Below, piece after piece: positions 22,591 through 31,197 of a stretch of DNA of 64,000 nucleotides; the stretch's first letter is position 1, and the number at the start of each line of letters is the position of its first letter. A program made the position numbers and the translations under genes. A model generated the notes under the pieces. The model saw nothing but the letters and a program-made list of their open reading frames with translations. It had not been told where the DNA came from and made no database searches. This DNA is from Chrysogorgia sp. JL179-B06 (Eukaryota > Cnidaria > Anthozoa > Scleralcyonacea > Chrysogorgiidae): positions 197,501 to 261,500 of the forward strand of contig JAYKKM010000192.1 of NCBI GenBank assembly GCA_035772405.1. Direction: 5' to 3'.

Positions 22591-24009
22591 CTACCGTTTT
22601 AGCTTGTAATAGTCATACACAAACCACGCAAGTACCACCGCGAGTACCCACAGATTTTGAGCCAACCATGCGAGACCCTTCGCACCCAACGTCAACGCAT
22701 TATAAACTAAATTAGCCAACCCAACGGCCCATGGGCCCATCTTCGTGATTGCGTTCTTAACAGCCTGCGCGAACGACTTTGTGGCCACAGCGCCTCTCAT
22801 AACAGCAGATCTACCAGCGATAATAATAGTTGTTATGATCCCAGCCACTGAAATTGCCACAGCGCTCAACCCAACCATATTCTCTTTAGCCCATTCCTTA
22901 AATTTCTGAAACCTGTCAATGTCGACTTCTTGTTGCTCTCTAACCTCCTCTATTTGCCGCTGCCCTAAAGTTACGTATTTAGCTCGCGTGAGTCCAATCA
23001 CTCTTTCATGTAGATCAATATACTCTTCACCCTCTGCAATCGTGAGGTTTTCTCTATCAAGCTCCACCAATCTCCCATTCGTCTCATCTATCGTCTCTTG
23101 AAAGTGGTCTGCCTGCACTTGCAGTGCGCCATCATCACCCACTCTTGATTCACGCAACACACCATCACCTGGATTAAGCACACGATTCAGCTCGCGGTTT
23201 TCGTCTGGTGATAGCCCAGGTATGTCGACATAGCCCACTCTTGTCTCAATTACTGGGAAGTCATCCGAGGTTACTTCTGTTGTGACAGCTGTTGTCTCTG
23301 TATTCTCAGGGATTTGACTAACTAACTGTCTGAACTGTTCAATCGCGTTTTTACTACTCGCGTCTTTACTGTAGATCAAGCCTTTTTTCCCAAGTATTAG
23401 AATTCGTTTGGGTTTTCCATATTTACCATCTTTGTTTATCGGTTTGAAAAGAATAGCCCCTGAGTCCGTAACCCACGACCTGTTGACTATTTTCCTTGAC
23501 GCGTCGTCTTGGCCGAGTGCCTTTTTGCTTAATTTACGTATTTTCTTGTTTATTAGCTTGATTCTTTTTACGTTGTTTTCTGTTAGCTTTTTGTTGGGCG
23601 CTTTTAGCTCGCCCAGTCTTCTCTCGATTTCTTTCTCCTCTTCAAAAGCTATACTAAAACTCTCGTCATTGACGTCACCATACGACTCCTGCTCAACAGA
23701 CTCTACTGCTGGGACTTCTATGTTGGTTCCCCTTATTGTCACCGTCTTACCATCATCAGTGTTGATAAATGACGTCTCTTTTTCTCGAAACCTTTTCTCT
23801 TGCTCATTCTGCAATCTAATCATTTTCTCAAACAATTTATCATACTCAACGCGCTCGACGTCTGGCATAGCATCGCCGGCGTGCTTATCGTCAAGTAAAA
23901 TGTAATCTTGAGTAACACTTTCAAGTTCGGCATCTATTTGATCATCAGTGTAGACTCTACCAAGGTTCTCCATCTCAATCTCGTCGAAATATCTCCCACC
24001 TTTAGCCAT
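22591..24009 (-). CDS. E1 coiled-coil/membrane virion-associated protein, copy A
   Basis: The 472-residue protein has a long charged, helical N-terminal two thirds, then a conserved C-terminal block: FKEWAKENMVGLSAVAIS, a membrane span rich in Ile (GIITTIIIAG), an Ala-rich amphipathic stretch, and a final hydrophobic segment (LWVLAVVLAWFVYDYYKLKR). At least two membrane segments are likely. A tandem paralogue (24,068-25,021) and an E2 homologue (47,488-48,621) share the C-terminal half and the RESRVGD motif. Function unknown; conservation within the capsid block suggests a structural or internal membrane protein. The start ATG 24,009 follows GAGCTAATGTAAT, the same leader as copy B. Confidence 0.85.
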   Translation of the reverse strand: MAKGGRYFDEIEMENLGRVYTDDQIDAELESVTQDYILLDDKHAGDAMPDVERVEYDKLFEKMIRLQNEQEKRFREKETSFINTDDGKTVTIRGTNIEVPAVESVEQESYGDVNDESFSIAFEEEKEIERRLGELKAPNKKLTENNVKRIKLINKKIRKLSKKALGQDDASRKIVNRSWVTDSGAILFKPINKDGKYGKPKRILILGKKGLIYSKDASSKNAIEQFRQLVSQIPENTETTAVTTEVTSDDFPVIETRVGYVDIPGLSPDENRELNRVLNPGDGVLRESRVGDDGALQVQADHFQETIDETNGRLVELDRENLTIAEGEEYIDLHERVIGLTRAKYVTLGQRQIEEVREQQEVDIDRFQKFKEWAKENMVGLSAVAISVAGIITTIIIAGRSAVMRGAVATKSFAQAVKNAITKMGPWAVGLANLVYNALTLGAKGLAWLAQNLWVLAVVLAWFVYDYYKLKR

Positions 24010-24067
24010 ATTACATTAGCTCACATTTTGAATATCGCTTTCTGGTATCTATGAATCACGTTTGCTT
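24010..24067 (-). pseudogene. Scar of integrase C-terminus between tandem genes
   Basis: The 58 bp between the two membrane-protein copies match the end of the integrase gene (25,028-25,080) plus its downstream leader. Translated on the minus strand, it gives the last chromodomain residues (IPESDIQNVS, then stop), with the preceding Trp codon changed to TAG. The piece shows that the duplication unit ran from the integrase 3' end through the membrane gene. Confidence 0.85.
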
Positions 24068-25021
24068 TTAGTTTAAATAATTGTACGCAAGCCACGCGAA
24101 TGTTGCTGCAAACACCCACAGATTTTGAGCTAACCAGGCGAGACCCTTCGCACCTACCACCAGCGCGTCATAAACTAAGTTAGCCAATCCAACAGCCCAT
24201 GGACCCATCTTCATTATCGCGTTTTTAACGGCCTGCGCGAACGACCTCATGACCATAGCGCCTTTCATAACATTAGACCTCCCAGCGATAATAATAGTTG
24301 TTATAATCGCGGCTACTGAAATCGCTAAAGCACTCAACCCAACCATATTTTCTCTAGCCCATTTCTTGAACCTCTGCAATCTGTCAATGTCGACTTCCTG
24401 TTGCTCTCTAACCTCCTCCATTCCCCGCTGTTCAATAACCATGTCTCTAGCCTGTCTAAGTCCAACCATTCTTTCATATAGATCGATGAGCTCTTCAGTC
24501 TCCGCGATCGTGGGGACTCTTCTTCCCTCAAGCTCCACTATTCTTTCGTTCGTTTCATTTATTGCGTCTCGATAGTGGTCTGCTCGTATTTGCAATGTGC
24601 CAGCGTCGCCTACTCTTGACTCACGCAGCACATTCTCGCTTGGGTTGAGCATGCTGTTCAGCTCACGGTTCTCGATTGGTGTTAGTTCAGGTATGTTGAC
24701 GTACTCTACGTGTGTGGTGTCTAGCAATGGCGCACTCCTCGCGACGTCTTCACGATCTCTCGCGTTGTCACTAGCCCACGTTGTAAGATCACTAAAAAAC
24801 CCCTCCATATGTCGACGCAATCTTCTACTACGTTCGCGATCCAGTCCACTCACCACTTTAATTAGTCTAATTCTCTCGTCGACTGTGACGTTTGGATCGT
24901 CCCGAGCTAGTTTGCGATCTTGAGTGGCTTTTTCGAGACTATAGTTTAGTTCATCGTCAGTGACATCCTTGTATTCATTAGAGCCCTCCATCTCAAGGTT
25001 GTCGAAACCACCTTCAGTCAT
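24068..25021 (-). CDS. E1 coiled-coil/membrane virion-associated protein, copy B
   Basis: This 317-residue paralogue of the 472-residue neighbour has the same short N-terminal motif (EMEGSNEYKDVTDDELN versus EMENLGRVYTDDQID) and the same C-terminal membrane block (ARENMVGLSALAISVAAIIT; LWVFAATFAWLAYNYLN). It lacks about 150 central residues. Tandem duplication with internal deletion explains the pair. Both frames are open. The leader GAGCTAATGTAAT before ATG is shared, so the copies probably have the same promoter. Function unknown. Confidence 0.85.
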   Translation of the reverse strand: MTEGGFDNLEMEGSNEYKDVTDDELNYSLEKATQDRKLARDDPNVTVDERIRLIKVVSGLDRERSRRLRRHMEGFFSDLTTWASDNARDREDVARSAPLLDTTHVEYVNIPELTPIENRELNSMLNPSENVLRESRVGDAGTLQIRADHYRDAINETNERIVELEGRRVPTIAETEELIDLYERMVGLRQARDMVIEQRGMEEVREQQEVDIDRLQRFKKWARENMVGLSALAISVAAIITTIIIAGRSNVMKGAMVMRSFAQAVKNAIMKMGPWAVGLANLVYDALVVGAKGLAWLAQNLWVFAATFAWLAYNYLN

Positions 25022-25027
25022 ATTACA

Positions 25028-26131
25028 TTAGCTCACATTCTGAATATCACTTTCTGGTATCCACGAATTATGTTTGCTCTCATAACCCAACCATTTAACC
25101 AGCGCCATCTTCTTCCCTCTGACTTTCTTTCTTTTCAACACCTTTTCAACTCTGTACACATCGTCACCATGTTTCCTATTGACCAGCGATAATTCCTGTT
25201 CATAAAATTTACCAATAATCTGTTCACCGGTGTGGTCCTCAATTTCGTACACATTAGGATCACCACGAATAACCTTTACCACTTTAAACAGCTCTTCAGT
25301 GAAGTTGGCTTCATAGCCCTTTGTGAACACACTCTTGTATTTACTAATTCTCACTGACTCGCCAACTCTAAACTTTGGCAATGGGTTGTCTGCAAATTGG
25401 TGACCGAACAAAGTGGTCCAAACTTCACCCTCATTTGACTTATTGACATCCTTTGGCTTCATCATAATGCTTCGATTCACATTGCCATTGTAATTGCTCA
25501 CAAACTGGTCAAGAACGTCAATCCATTTGTACATTCCACGGGTGTAAAAGTACTTCCACATAATACTCTTGAGGCTTCTATTAAAACGCTCGACAACAGC
25601 GGCCTTTTTATCACTCTTAGTGCTGAAATATTCAACACCATGTTCTTTCAGCAAACTTTTCACCCCAACATTGTAGAACTCGAGTCCATCATCAAATTGC
25701 GCAAACTTAGGCGTGGTTCCAAACCGATCTTTAAAGTCATTCAATAGCTCCCCAACAGCCTTAGTCATGTTCTTAGTGTCTTTTCTATAAACTGCAATTC
25801 CAAAAGCGTATCTACTCAATATTTCAATGCCTGTTAGTATCCAATAGTACCCTCCATTCTGTTTTGAGTACTTACTCATGTCCACTAAGTCCATTTGGAG
25901 CTCTTCACCAAGAAATCCAACAAAAGTCGCGCGGAACTTATGTCTTCTAACAATGGGTTTGTACCTAGTGTAAGTGTCCTGCGCTGTCAACCATTCTTTC
26001 ACTGTTTTTCTAGTCACTTTCAATCCGTCTCCCAACGCACTTTGATACAACCTCTCTGCACCACTGAACCCCGTCTTAGGATTATAGTAAATGTCTCGCA
26101 ACCCTTGTTCTGTCTCCACACCAAGTTCCAT
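25028..26131 (-). CDS. E1 retroviral-type integrase with chromodomain
   Basis: The protein is about 367 residues from ATG 26,131. The rve core shows LQMDLVDM (first Asp), AQFDDGLEFYN (second Asp) and AAVVERFNRSLKSIMW (Glu), the DDE triad. The N-terminal part has the VTRKTVKEWL helix-turn-helix-like region typical of Polinton integrases. The C-terminal 50 residues form a chromodomain (VEKVLKRKK, LVKWLGYESKHNSWIPESD) expected to target histone marks. It inserts element DNA with 6-bp target duplications in this family. It starts 6 nt after the stop of the minor-capsid candidate. The frame is intact. Confidence 0.93.
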   Translation of the reverse strand: MELGVETEQGLRDIYYNPKTGFSGAERLYQSALGDGLKVTRKTVKEWLTAQDTYTRYKPIVRRHKFRATFVGFLGEELQMDLVDMSKYSKQNGGYYWILTGIEILSRYAFGIAVYRKDTKNMTKAVGELLNDFKDRFGTTPKFAQFDDGLEFYNVGVKSLLKEHGVEYFSTKSDKKAAVVERFNRSLKSIMWKYFYTRGMYKWIDVLDQFVSNYNGNVNRSIMMKPKDVNKSNEGEVWTTLFGHQFADNPLPKFRVGESVRISKYKSVFTKGYEANFTEELFKVVKVIRGDPNVYEIEDHTGEQIIGKFYEQELSLVNRKHGDDVYRVEKVLKRKKVRGKKMALVKWLGYESKHNSWIPESDIQNVS

Positions 26132-26136
26132 ATAAT

Positions 26137-26835
26137 TCACACAATATACAGTTCCAATAGCACCGCGCCAATTTTAAGATTGTCGTTATTTGGTTTGACA
26201 CGAAATGTCATACTTGAGTAAACACCTTTTTTAATACCCACCTTGGATTCAATGTCTACATGACGTTGTACTGACCCCTTCAAAGACTGTTCAGTGGGTA
26301 TTGGCAACGTTGTGATCACATCGCTGCGCTTCCCATCAATACCCACATTGCTCTCCGTCTCAACAACGTCACACGAAACTTCTATGTACTTCAGACCTCT
26401 ACACATGTCGACCTCGTTTGGGCTAGTGTGCCACTGTGAGTCATTCTGAATCACCTCACCCTTCGCGAAACCAAGTAGAGGCCCAAGAGTGTCTAACACA
26501 GCTGAGCTACTAACCTTAACCCTACACTTGCCTGTGGGCACTAGTTTCTCTATCTCAAGATTCACCTTATGCTCGTTAGACTCATGTTTCAAGACTTTGA
26601 CCAGTGCGTCGAAGCTAAAGTACCCTTCACCCACTTTAATCTTTTTAAAAGAGCCAACCCTAGAGTCATCCAACGTGAAGACCTGAATGCTGTCGTCATT
26701 TGTCGTGTTATGATAGTCCCAAAACACAGTAGCTGTCTTAACCATAATGTATGGGTTATCGTGTATGACCATCATCGCGTTGTCAAAGGACACAACTTTT
26801 TCTACACCTTCAATGAGTACCGTCAACTTTCGCAT
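26137..26835 (-). CDS. E1 putative minor capsid (penton-like) protein
   Basis: The 232-residue protein starts at ATG 26,835 (MRKLTVLIEG). It is rich in predicted beta strands: TATVFWDYHN, GYFSFDALVKVL, CRGLKYIEVSCDVV, ITTLPIPTE and a last strand, IGAVLLELYIV. E2's 226-residue homologue (50,556-51,236) keeps the order with INRGLRFVEIHCDTLVD and VGSVLLDISI. Size, position beside the integrase and strand pattern fit the single-jelly-roll penton protein of Polintons, but this is inference without a structural match. It is transcribed divergently from the next gene with only 12-24 nt between start codons. Confidence 0.55.
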   Translation of the reverse strand: MRKLTVLIEGVEKVVSFDNAMMVIHDNPYIMVKTATVFWDYHNTTNDDSIQVFTLDDSRVGSFKKIKVGEGYFSFDALVKVLKHESNEHKVNLEIEKLVPTGKCRVKVSSSAVLDTLGPLLGFAKGEVIQNDSQWHTSPNEVDMCRGLKYIEVSCDVVETESNVGIDGKRSDVITTLPIPTEQSLKGSVQRHVDIESKVGIKKGVYSSMTFRVKPNNDNLKIGAVLLELYIV

Positions 26836-26847
26836 TATGTATAACAT

Positions 26848-28278
26848 ATGGTATATTATATGCAGAAAGCCCTTCATAACTACTATGGAGAGCATTACGA
26901 ACGCGCTATGGCTAACACATCGAAGGCTGCACACGACGCAAAGGCAGACCTCATCAAAAAGTACCCCCACGCTACTTTAAGCAAATTCGAGTTCGATCCA
27001 AATATTTCACAAGACGGTAAAATCATGAATGTCGACATATATTTCAGAAACAACGACATCCTCAGCACAGACATAACCAGCGCAACTTTCAAAAATGATA
27101 AGAACATGTGGAAGTGGCTACACAATAGTAAGTTCCCAATAATATGGCAAGGCGGTGGAACTATCCAACCACTACCAAAAGGTCATAAGAACCACTGGGG
27201 ACTTTGGGATGGTTATCCAACGGAAAACGTGTTGAATTACCCAGTGAATAACTTTAAAGTTTTTGTTAACCAAAATAGCTACTTCATGTCAAAGCTACCA
27301 ACCTTACAAATCACCACGTCAAAGACCATGTCGAAATGGGACGACAGCGAGTCTTACTACCGTGTTGTGTTTGCGACGTATTGTGCGAGTTTCTGTTGTG
27401 GAGTGTCGTTGCAACATTTATCAGTGTCACAAGAAGTTCACCCCGTGGTCACAAGTGTGATGAGATTTAATGTGTACTTCACCATTAGGAGACTTCTCAG
27501 AAGAATGGAAGGTGGTGAGACCATGAAATCAATAAGTAGAGAATTTAACGCTTCCGAATTGTATGGCAAGATTTCCAAGATCCCCAGAAAACATTACTAC
27601 CAGAATAAAGTCCTGAGCGATGGTACTTTAGGTGAGTCCAGAGTCTACACACTCAACGACACCCAGAACGATTATAAACTATACGTCGCGCGATTGTCAG
27701 ATGGCTTTACCAACATTGGGCTACAATATCTAAATCAAAGCATAGAAGCCTTTGTGTACTCCACACTTGGTGCGCAAGCGAGAACACGTGTATCAGTCGT
27801 TGGTGGTTCTGCAGGGAGTTTAGAAACCCAACAAGAATTCCGCAAGTTGTTTTCTGACAGTGTTATTCAGTATGACGTGTCGACATGGATTCTCAACATG
27901 AACAAATCGATTAGAGACACCAACGTTGTCCAAAATCTCGCAGTGTCGCCAAGTACATGGTTAATGCCAAGTAACGTGGTGATACTCAAGAATAAAATCG
28001 CTGGGTACAACAACTTATTAAAGATTGCCACAGAGTCCATGAGATTTGGAGTGAACACTCGCTTGAATGCAACAACACCAACGACTGTGGCTAAAAAAGT
28101 CCACCAAGAAAATGTGGTGACTAACTTGGTAGTACCACCCGTGAAGAAAACAGTGACCAATCAGAAGGTGTACGCTACCACCACCACCACAAGTAAGTCA
28201 GACACGACAACGCTGGCGATAGTGTTAGGGTTCTCAGCAGTCTCTGGCTATCTACTAACCAAATACACCTTGAAGTAG
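26848..28278 (+). CDS. E1 conserved p476, C-terminal membrane anchor
   Basis: The protein is up to 476 residues. ATG 26,860 (MQKALHNYYGEHY) fits the E2 homologue better than ATG 26,848. Conserved blocks are KKYPHATLSKFEFDP, FRNNDILSTDITSATFKND, LNQSIEAFVYSTLGAQA, STWLMPSNVVILKN and IAGYNNLL. A Thr-rich stretch precedes a terminal hydrophobic anchor (LAIVLGFSAVSGYLLTKY). It is not recognised as any named family. Conservation in both elements and its position upstream of the fibre-like gene suggest a virion component. It is divergent from the minor-capsid candidate. Confidence 0.8.
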   Translation: MVYYMQKALHNYYGEHYERAMANTSKAAHDAKADLIKKYPHATLSKFEFDPNISQDGKIMNVDIYFRNNDILSTDITSATFKNDKNMWKWLHNSKFPIIWQGGGTIQPLPKGHKNHWGLWDGYPTENVLNYPVNNFKVFVNQNSYFMSKLPTLQITTSKTMSKWDDSESYYRVVFATYCASFCCGVSLQHLSVSQEVHPVVTSVMRFNVYFTIRRLLRRMEGGETMKSISREFNASELYGKISKIPRKHYYQNKVLSDGTLGESRVYTLNDTQNDYKLYVARLSDGFTNIGLQYLNQSIEAFVYSTLGAQARTRVSVVGGSAGSLETQQEFRKLFSDSVIQYDVSTWILNMNKSIRDTNVVQNLAVSPSTWLMPSNVVILKNKIAGYNNLLKIATESMRFGVNTRLNATTPTTVAKKVHQENVVTNLVVPPVKKTVTNQKVYATTTTTSKSDTTTLAIVLGFSAVSGYLLTKYTLK

Positions 28279-28280
28279 TA

Positions 28281-29231
28281 ATGAGTCTAAACTATGGGTG
28301 TGAGTCTGACGACCCTCACGATAAAATACTAAAGAGAACGAAAAGACATCTGGACGAAGATCCCAAACTAAGTGCGACCGGTGGAAGGATGTCTGGGCTA
28401 ATAGACATGCAAGGCTCGGCAATAAAAAACGTAGCAGACCCAGTCGATGACTCAGACGCCGCAAACAAAAGAACTCTAGAGCGATTGCTATCAGGTTACC
28501 TCAAGAGTCAGTCCTATAATGTTATGCTTGACTTCAACGTTAACACGCACGCCTCGAAAAACGTAGAATTTCACACCAATGGTTCAAACAAAGTGAAAGC
28601 TATTGGCGAAACAAGTAAATTAGTGCAAAACAACCCAACCTATGGTCCTATTGTTGGCATCAGCAGTGTAAGCCAAAGTTTTCTATCCCCTGTGTTAACA
28701 CCACTCCCACTTGAGTCAGGCCTTCACTTCAATTGTCCGAGTATGCAATGGTGTGATCTCTCTATTTTTGTTGTGGTGAGGTTACCTATGAGAACCGCTG
28801 GGTCAAATTGGGAGACAATTATATCAAACGACGACGGTCAGTGGGATAAGTTCATAGGGTACAAGACTGGTATGGCTAATGGACTCGCGTATGGTGGTAG
28901 CATCCCAGCAATGGAGAGCATATGCACTATTCCAAGTGGTGTTGACATAAGTAAAATGCATATGATATCAATACACAGGCAAATGAGCAATTCACATGTC
29001 AGGGTCAACAACGTCAAGTCAGCCGATTCAGACTTCGTAGCGAACATGAAAAAAATAGGCACGCCTTATGGAACAATTTTTGGAATACATCGACCAAGAA
29101 TACCACTCGCACCTTATGCATACCCATCGTTGATAGAATTCTACGGCATGAAAATTGTGAGTGGCTACATGACGAACCGAGACATCATAATCATGGGTGG
29201 AGAAATGATGAAGGAATATGGTATAAAGTAA
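28281..29231 (+). CDS. E1 fibre-like protein (attachment protein candidate)
   Basis: The 316-residue protein has an N-terminal segment, LIDMQGSAIKNVADPVDDSD, followed by AANKRTLE. This matches the short shaft-attachment motif seen in viral and phage fibre proteins. The C-terminal 180 residues look like a LamG/concanavalin-type beta sandwich (LSIFVVVRL, NDDGQWDKFIGYKTG, YGGSIPA, HMISIHRQMSNSHVRV, FYGMKIVSGYM). E2's 245-residue homologue keeps the beta domain but lacks the shaft motif. A role in binding cell surfaces is inferred. It starts 3 nt after the preceding stop, and its own stop overlaps the next gene's TAAATG. Confidence 0.6.
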   Translation: MSLNYGCESDDPHDKILKRTKRHLDEDPKLSATGGRMSGLIDMQGSAIKNVADPVDDSDAANKRTLERLLSGYLKSQSYNVMLDFNVNTHASKNVEFHTNGSNKVKAIGETSKLVQNNPTYGPIVGISSVSQSFLSPVLTPLPLESGLHFNCPSMQWCDLSIFVVVRLPMRTAGSNWETIISNDDGQWDKFIGYKTGMANGLAYGGSIPAMESICTIPSGVDISKMHMISIHRQMSNSHVRVNNVKSADSDFVANMKKIGTPYGTIFGIHRPRIPLAPYAYPSLIEFYGMKIVSGYMTNRDIIIMGGEMMKEYGIK

Positions 29232-29438
29232 ATGGGAGCGTGTATTTCGAGACCCCATGAAATATATAAAATAAATAAAACGACTGACCACATGTTCAAA
29301 GCTGGTGGATCATTTGGCCGCGGTGATATAACTCTCGAGCTCCACGCTGAGATTGGTATGAGGTCTAAAAAGACTTACGGCAAACCTATTATGTTACCAG
29401 AGTCAGACACTGTGGGAGTGGTAGGAGACGTGACCTAA
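29232..29438 (+). CDS. E1 small protein with N-myristoylation signal
   Basis: The 68-residue protein begins MGACIS: Gly2 with Ser6 is a classic N-myristoylation context and Cys4 could be palmitoylated. No other domain is recognised. The ATG sits in ATAAAGTAAATG. E2 has a positional non-equivalent but similarly acylation-prone protein (44,154-44,417, MGCLTS) with a matching RVKLGVRFGKE versus DITLELHAEIG beta region, so they may be homologous. Likely membrane-associated; function unknown. Confidence 0.7.
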   Translation: MGACISRPHEIYKINKTTDHMFKAGGSFGRGDITLELHAEIGMRSKKTYGKPIMLPESDTVGVVGDVT

Positions 29439-29444
29439 GTTAAA

Positions 29445-29615
29445 ATGGGTTGGTCTCAGCTTCGAAGATCTCAGCTTCGAAGATTTAGAAAGCTGGTTCG
29501 TAACATTAGAAACTTTTTCAGACGACGTAGAAAACTGAAGACTAATGAAACACACCTGATGCGTTGGTACACAACAAACCAGATCTATAAAAAACCTAGC
29601 GCCCACATCGAGTAG
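29445..29615 (+). CDS. E1 Arg-rich 56-residue micro-protein
   Basis: A short frame starts at ATG 29,445 (context GTTAAAATG) and ends at TAG 29,615. It is very basic: RRSQLRRFRKLVRN and FFRRRRKLK within the first 32 residues. A 12-15-bp direct repeat (TCTCAGCTTCGAAGA) encodes the first SQLRR pair. It lies in the gap between the myristoylated protein and the Bro-N gene on the same strand. The composition resembles small DNA-condensing core proteins of DNA viruses; this is inference from charge only. Confidence 0.55.
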   Translation: MGWSQLRRSQLRRFRKLVRNIRNFFRRRRKLKTNETHLMRWYTTNQIYKKPSAHIE

Positions 29616-29639
29616 TTTTTTGTGGGAGACTATATAGTG

Positions 29640-30407
29640 ATGACTTCCGCGATACTCCAACTATTCGATTTCGATGGTCACCAAATCACGACGGTTAATC
29701 ACAACGGCGACATATGGTTCAAAGCGAAAGAAGTCGCGAGCGCTCTAGGTTATGCTCGACCAAAAGATGCGGTTCACGACCACGTCGAACCTGACTGTAG
29801 AATGAAGATGGAACAAGCCTCGTTTATCAACGAACTTGGGGTCTACTCGTTAGTGTTCTCAAGTAAAATGGAGCGCGCGAAACAGTTTGGAAGGTGGGTG
29901 CACACAGAAATCTTACCAAGCATTAGAAAGGGTTTAGCTGACGTCGGTCTCAAACACAATCAGTTTAAAATGATCACTGAGTTCGACCTTCATACGAAAG
30001 TTGTTGGTTTTCTTAGGAAATATTATCCAGAAGCTATTTTGATAGCCGCTTGTGGTGAGAATCAAGACACTTCGAGTAAAAGAATAAATTCGTGGAAAAA
30101 AGGTTACCAACGTGGAACGCCTGACTTGATTATTGCCAACGCAAACCGACAGCATAGCGGACTCGTGATTGAGTTCAAGAACCCAGGTGGCACAGGTAAG
30201 ACATCTGAAGAGCAAGACTCTCTGCTGCTCAGATACAAATCCGCTGGTTATCTAACATTGTTGTGCGACTCATACGACGACGCTATTACTATGGTAATAA
30301 AATATTTCTTTGACGTTGGGTTTCAATGTTCTCAGTGTTTTCGTAAATTTAAAAATAAATCAGCGTTGAGTAACCACGAGAGACACTATTGTAAAGAGAC
30401 TTTTTAG
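29640..30407 (+). CDS. E1 Bro-N / VRR-NUC nuclease / zinc-finger fusion
   Basis: The protein is 255 residues from ATG 29,640. Residues about 5-95 match a BRO N-terminal DNA-binding domain (IWFKAKEVASALGYARPKDA, GVYSLVFSSKMERAKQF, WVHTEILPSIRKG). Residues about 120-220 match a VRR-NUC/PD-(D/E)XK nuclease (KKGYQRGTPDLIIAN, GLVIEFKNPGG, LLRYKSAGYLTLLCDSYDDA). The end is a C2H2-like finger (CSQCFRKFKNKSALSNHERHYC). Bro-N proteins are common in large DNA viruses and VRR-NUC domains in phages and repair nucleases. A role in DNA processing or recombination is inferred. There is no counterpart in E2. Confidence 0.85.
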   Translation: MTSAILQLFDFDGHQITTVNHNGDIWFKAKEVASALGYARPKDAVHDHVEPDCRMKMEQASFINELGVYSLVFSSKMERAKQFGRWVHTEILPSIRKGLADVGLKHNQFKMITEFDLHTKVVGFLRKYYPEAILIAACGENQDTSSKRINSWKKGYQRGTPDLIIANANRQHSGLVIEFKNPGGTGKTSEEQDSLLLRYKSAGYLTLLCDSYDDAITMVIKYFFDVGFQCSQCFRKFKNKSALSNHERHYCKETF

Positions 30408-30643
30408 ACAGCGAGTAATAAGTCGAATTAGCACTCGTTCTCGTTGTTGAGACGGCGCTTGAAGTGACAACTGTTCTAGCATTTTTTAAAGACGTTTTTT
30501 TAACTCGATAAAAATATCTGCGAAACTCTCTCTCTTTATTTCACAAACCTTCTGACCACTGTGTGAAAAAATGTTTCTATGACATTGGACGCTTCATGTG
30601 ACCAATGTCTAAATTTAAAAAAGTGGGGTATCCGAGAACACCT
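30408..30643. other. Convergent intergenic spacer in E1
   Basis: The spacer separates the Bro-N gene (plus) from the thymidine kinase relic (minus). It has T-runs (TTTTTTAAAGACGTTTTTTT near 30,483-30,502) that could serve as termination signals. No gene is seen. Confidence 0.4.
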
Positions 30644-31197
30644 TTAATTTTGTGTGGAAGGATGATGACGTCTGCACACTGCACGATATTGCTCAGCACC
30701 ACCAACGAACGATGGTCCTGGATTATATCTCCAATCGAATGGTGCATCAACAGTTGTTCCGTAAGTGTCACGGCAAACGACGCAATGCGCTTTTAGAAAT
30801 GTGATGTCGTCTGCTACTGGGAACAGTGTGTCGAGCTCACCAATTCTTTTTAAGCGCTCTGTTGATATGAGACCACAAATAATGACGTGAATGCTGGCTT
30901 TGACATATTCGCGAATAATTGGGAGTAGATCAGAGTACCAATGGCGTCGTAGCCAGCTAGCTCGAGAGAACTTGGGAGGTTGGTGATTAACTTTGCAGGT
31001 AAACTGTCTGATCCGACGACAATGGTCTGACGATGTGTGGAGAACGCGTGGTCAGTTCGCCTAGTGTCACCTGTGTTGTTCATGTAAAGGACTTTAAGCC
31101 CTGATTTACTTAACGCGACTAACCTGCGGAGAGTCTCTGTCGTTTTTCCTGCAAACATAGGACCAATCACGATTTCTAGTTTACCAACTTTCCTCAT
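30644..31197 (-). pseudogene. E1 thymidine kinase (class II), broken
   Basis: The frame opens MRKVGKLEIVIGPMFAGKTT, the P-loop of class II thymidine kinases, followed by VLYMNNTGDTRR and AFSTHRQ. After GYDAIG (about 30,955) the frame breaks. A second frame continues with ASIHVIICGLISTERLK and a zinc-binding-like CVVC, ending at TAA 30,644. The segment that should hold the catalytic and magnesium-binding motif after GYDAIG is missing, so a short deletion plus frameshift has inactivated the gene. It overlaps the start of the upstream 246-residue gene's end by 17 nt. E2 has no thymidine kinase. Confidence 0.88.
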
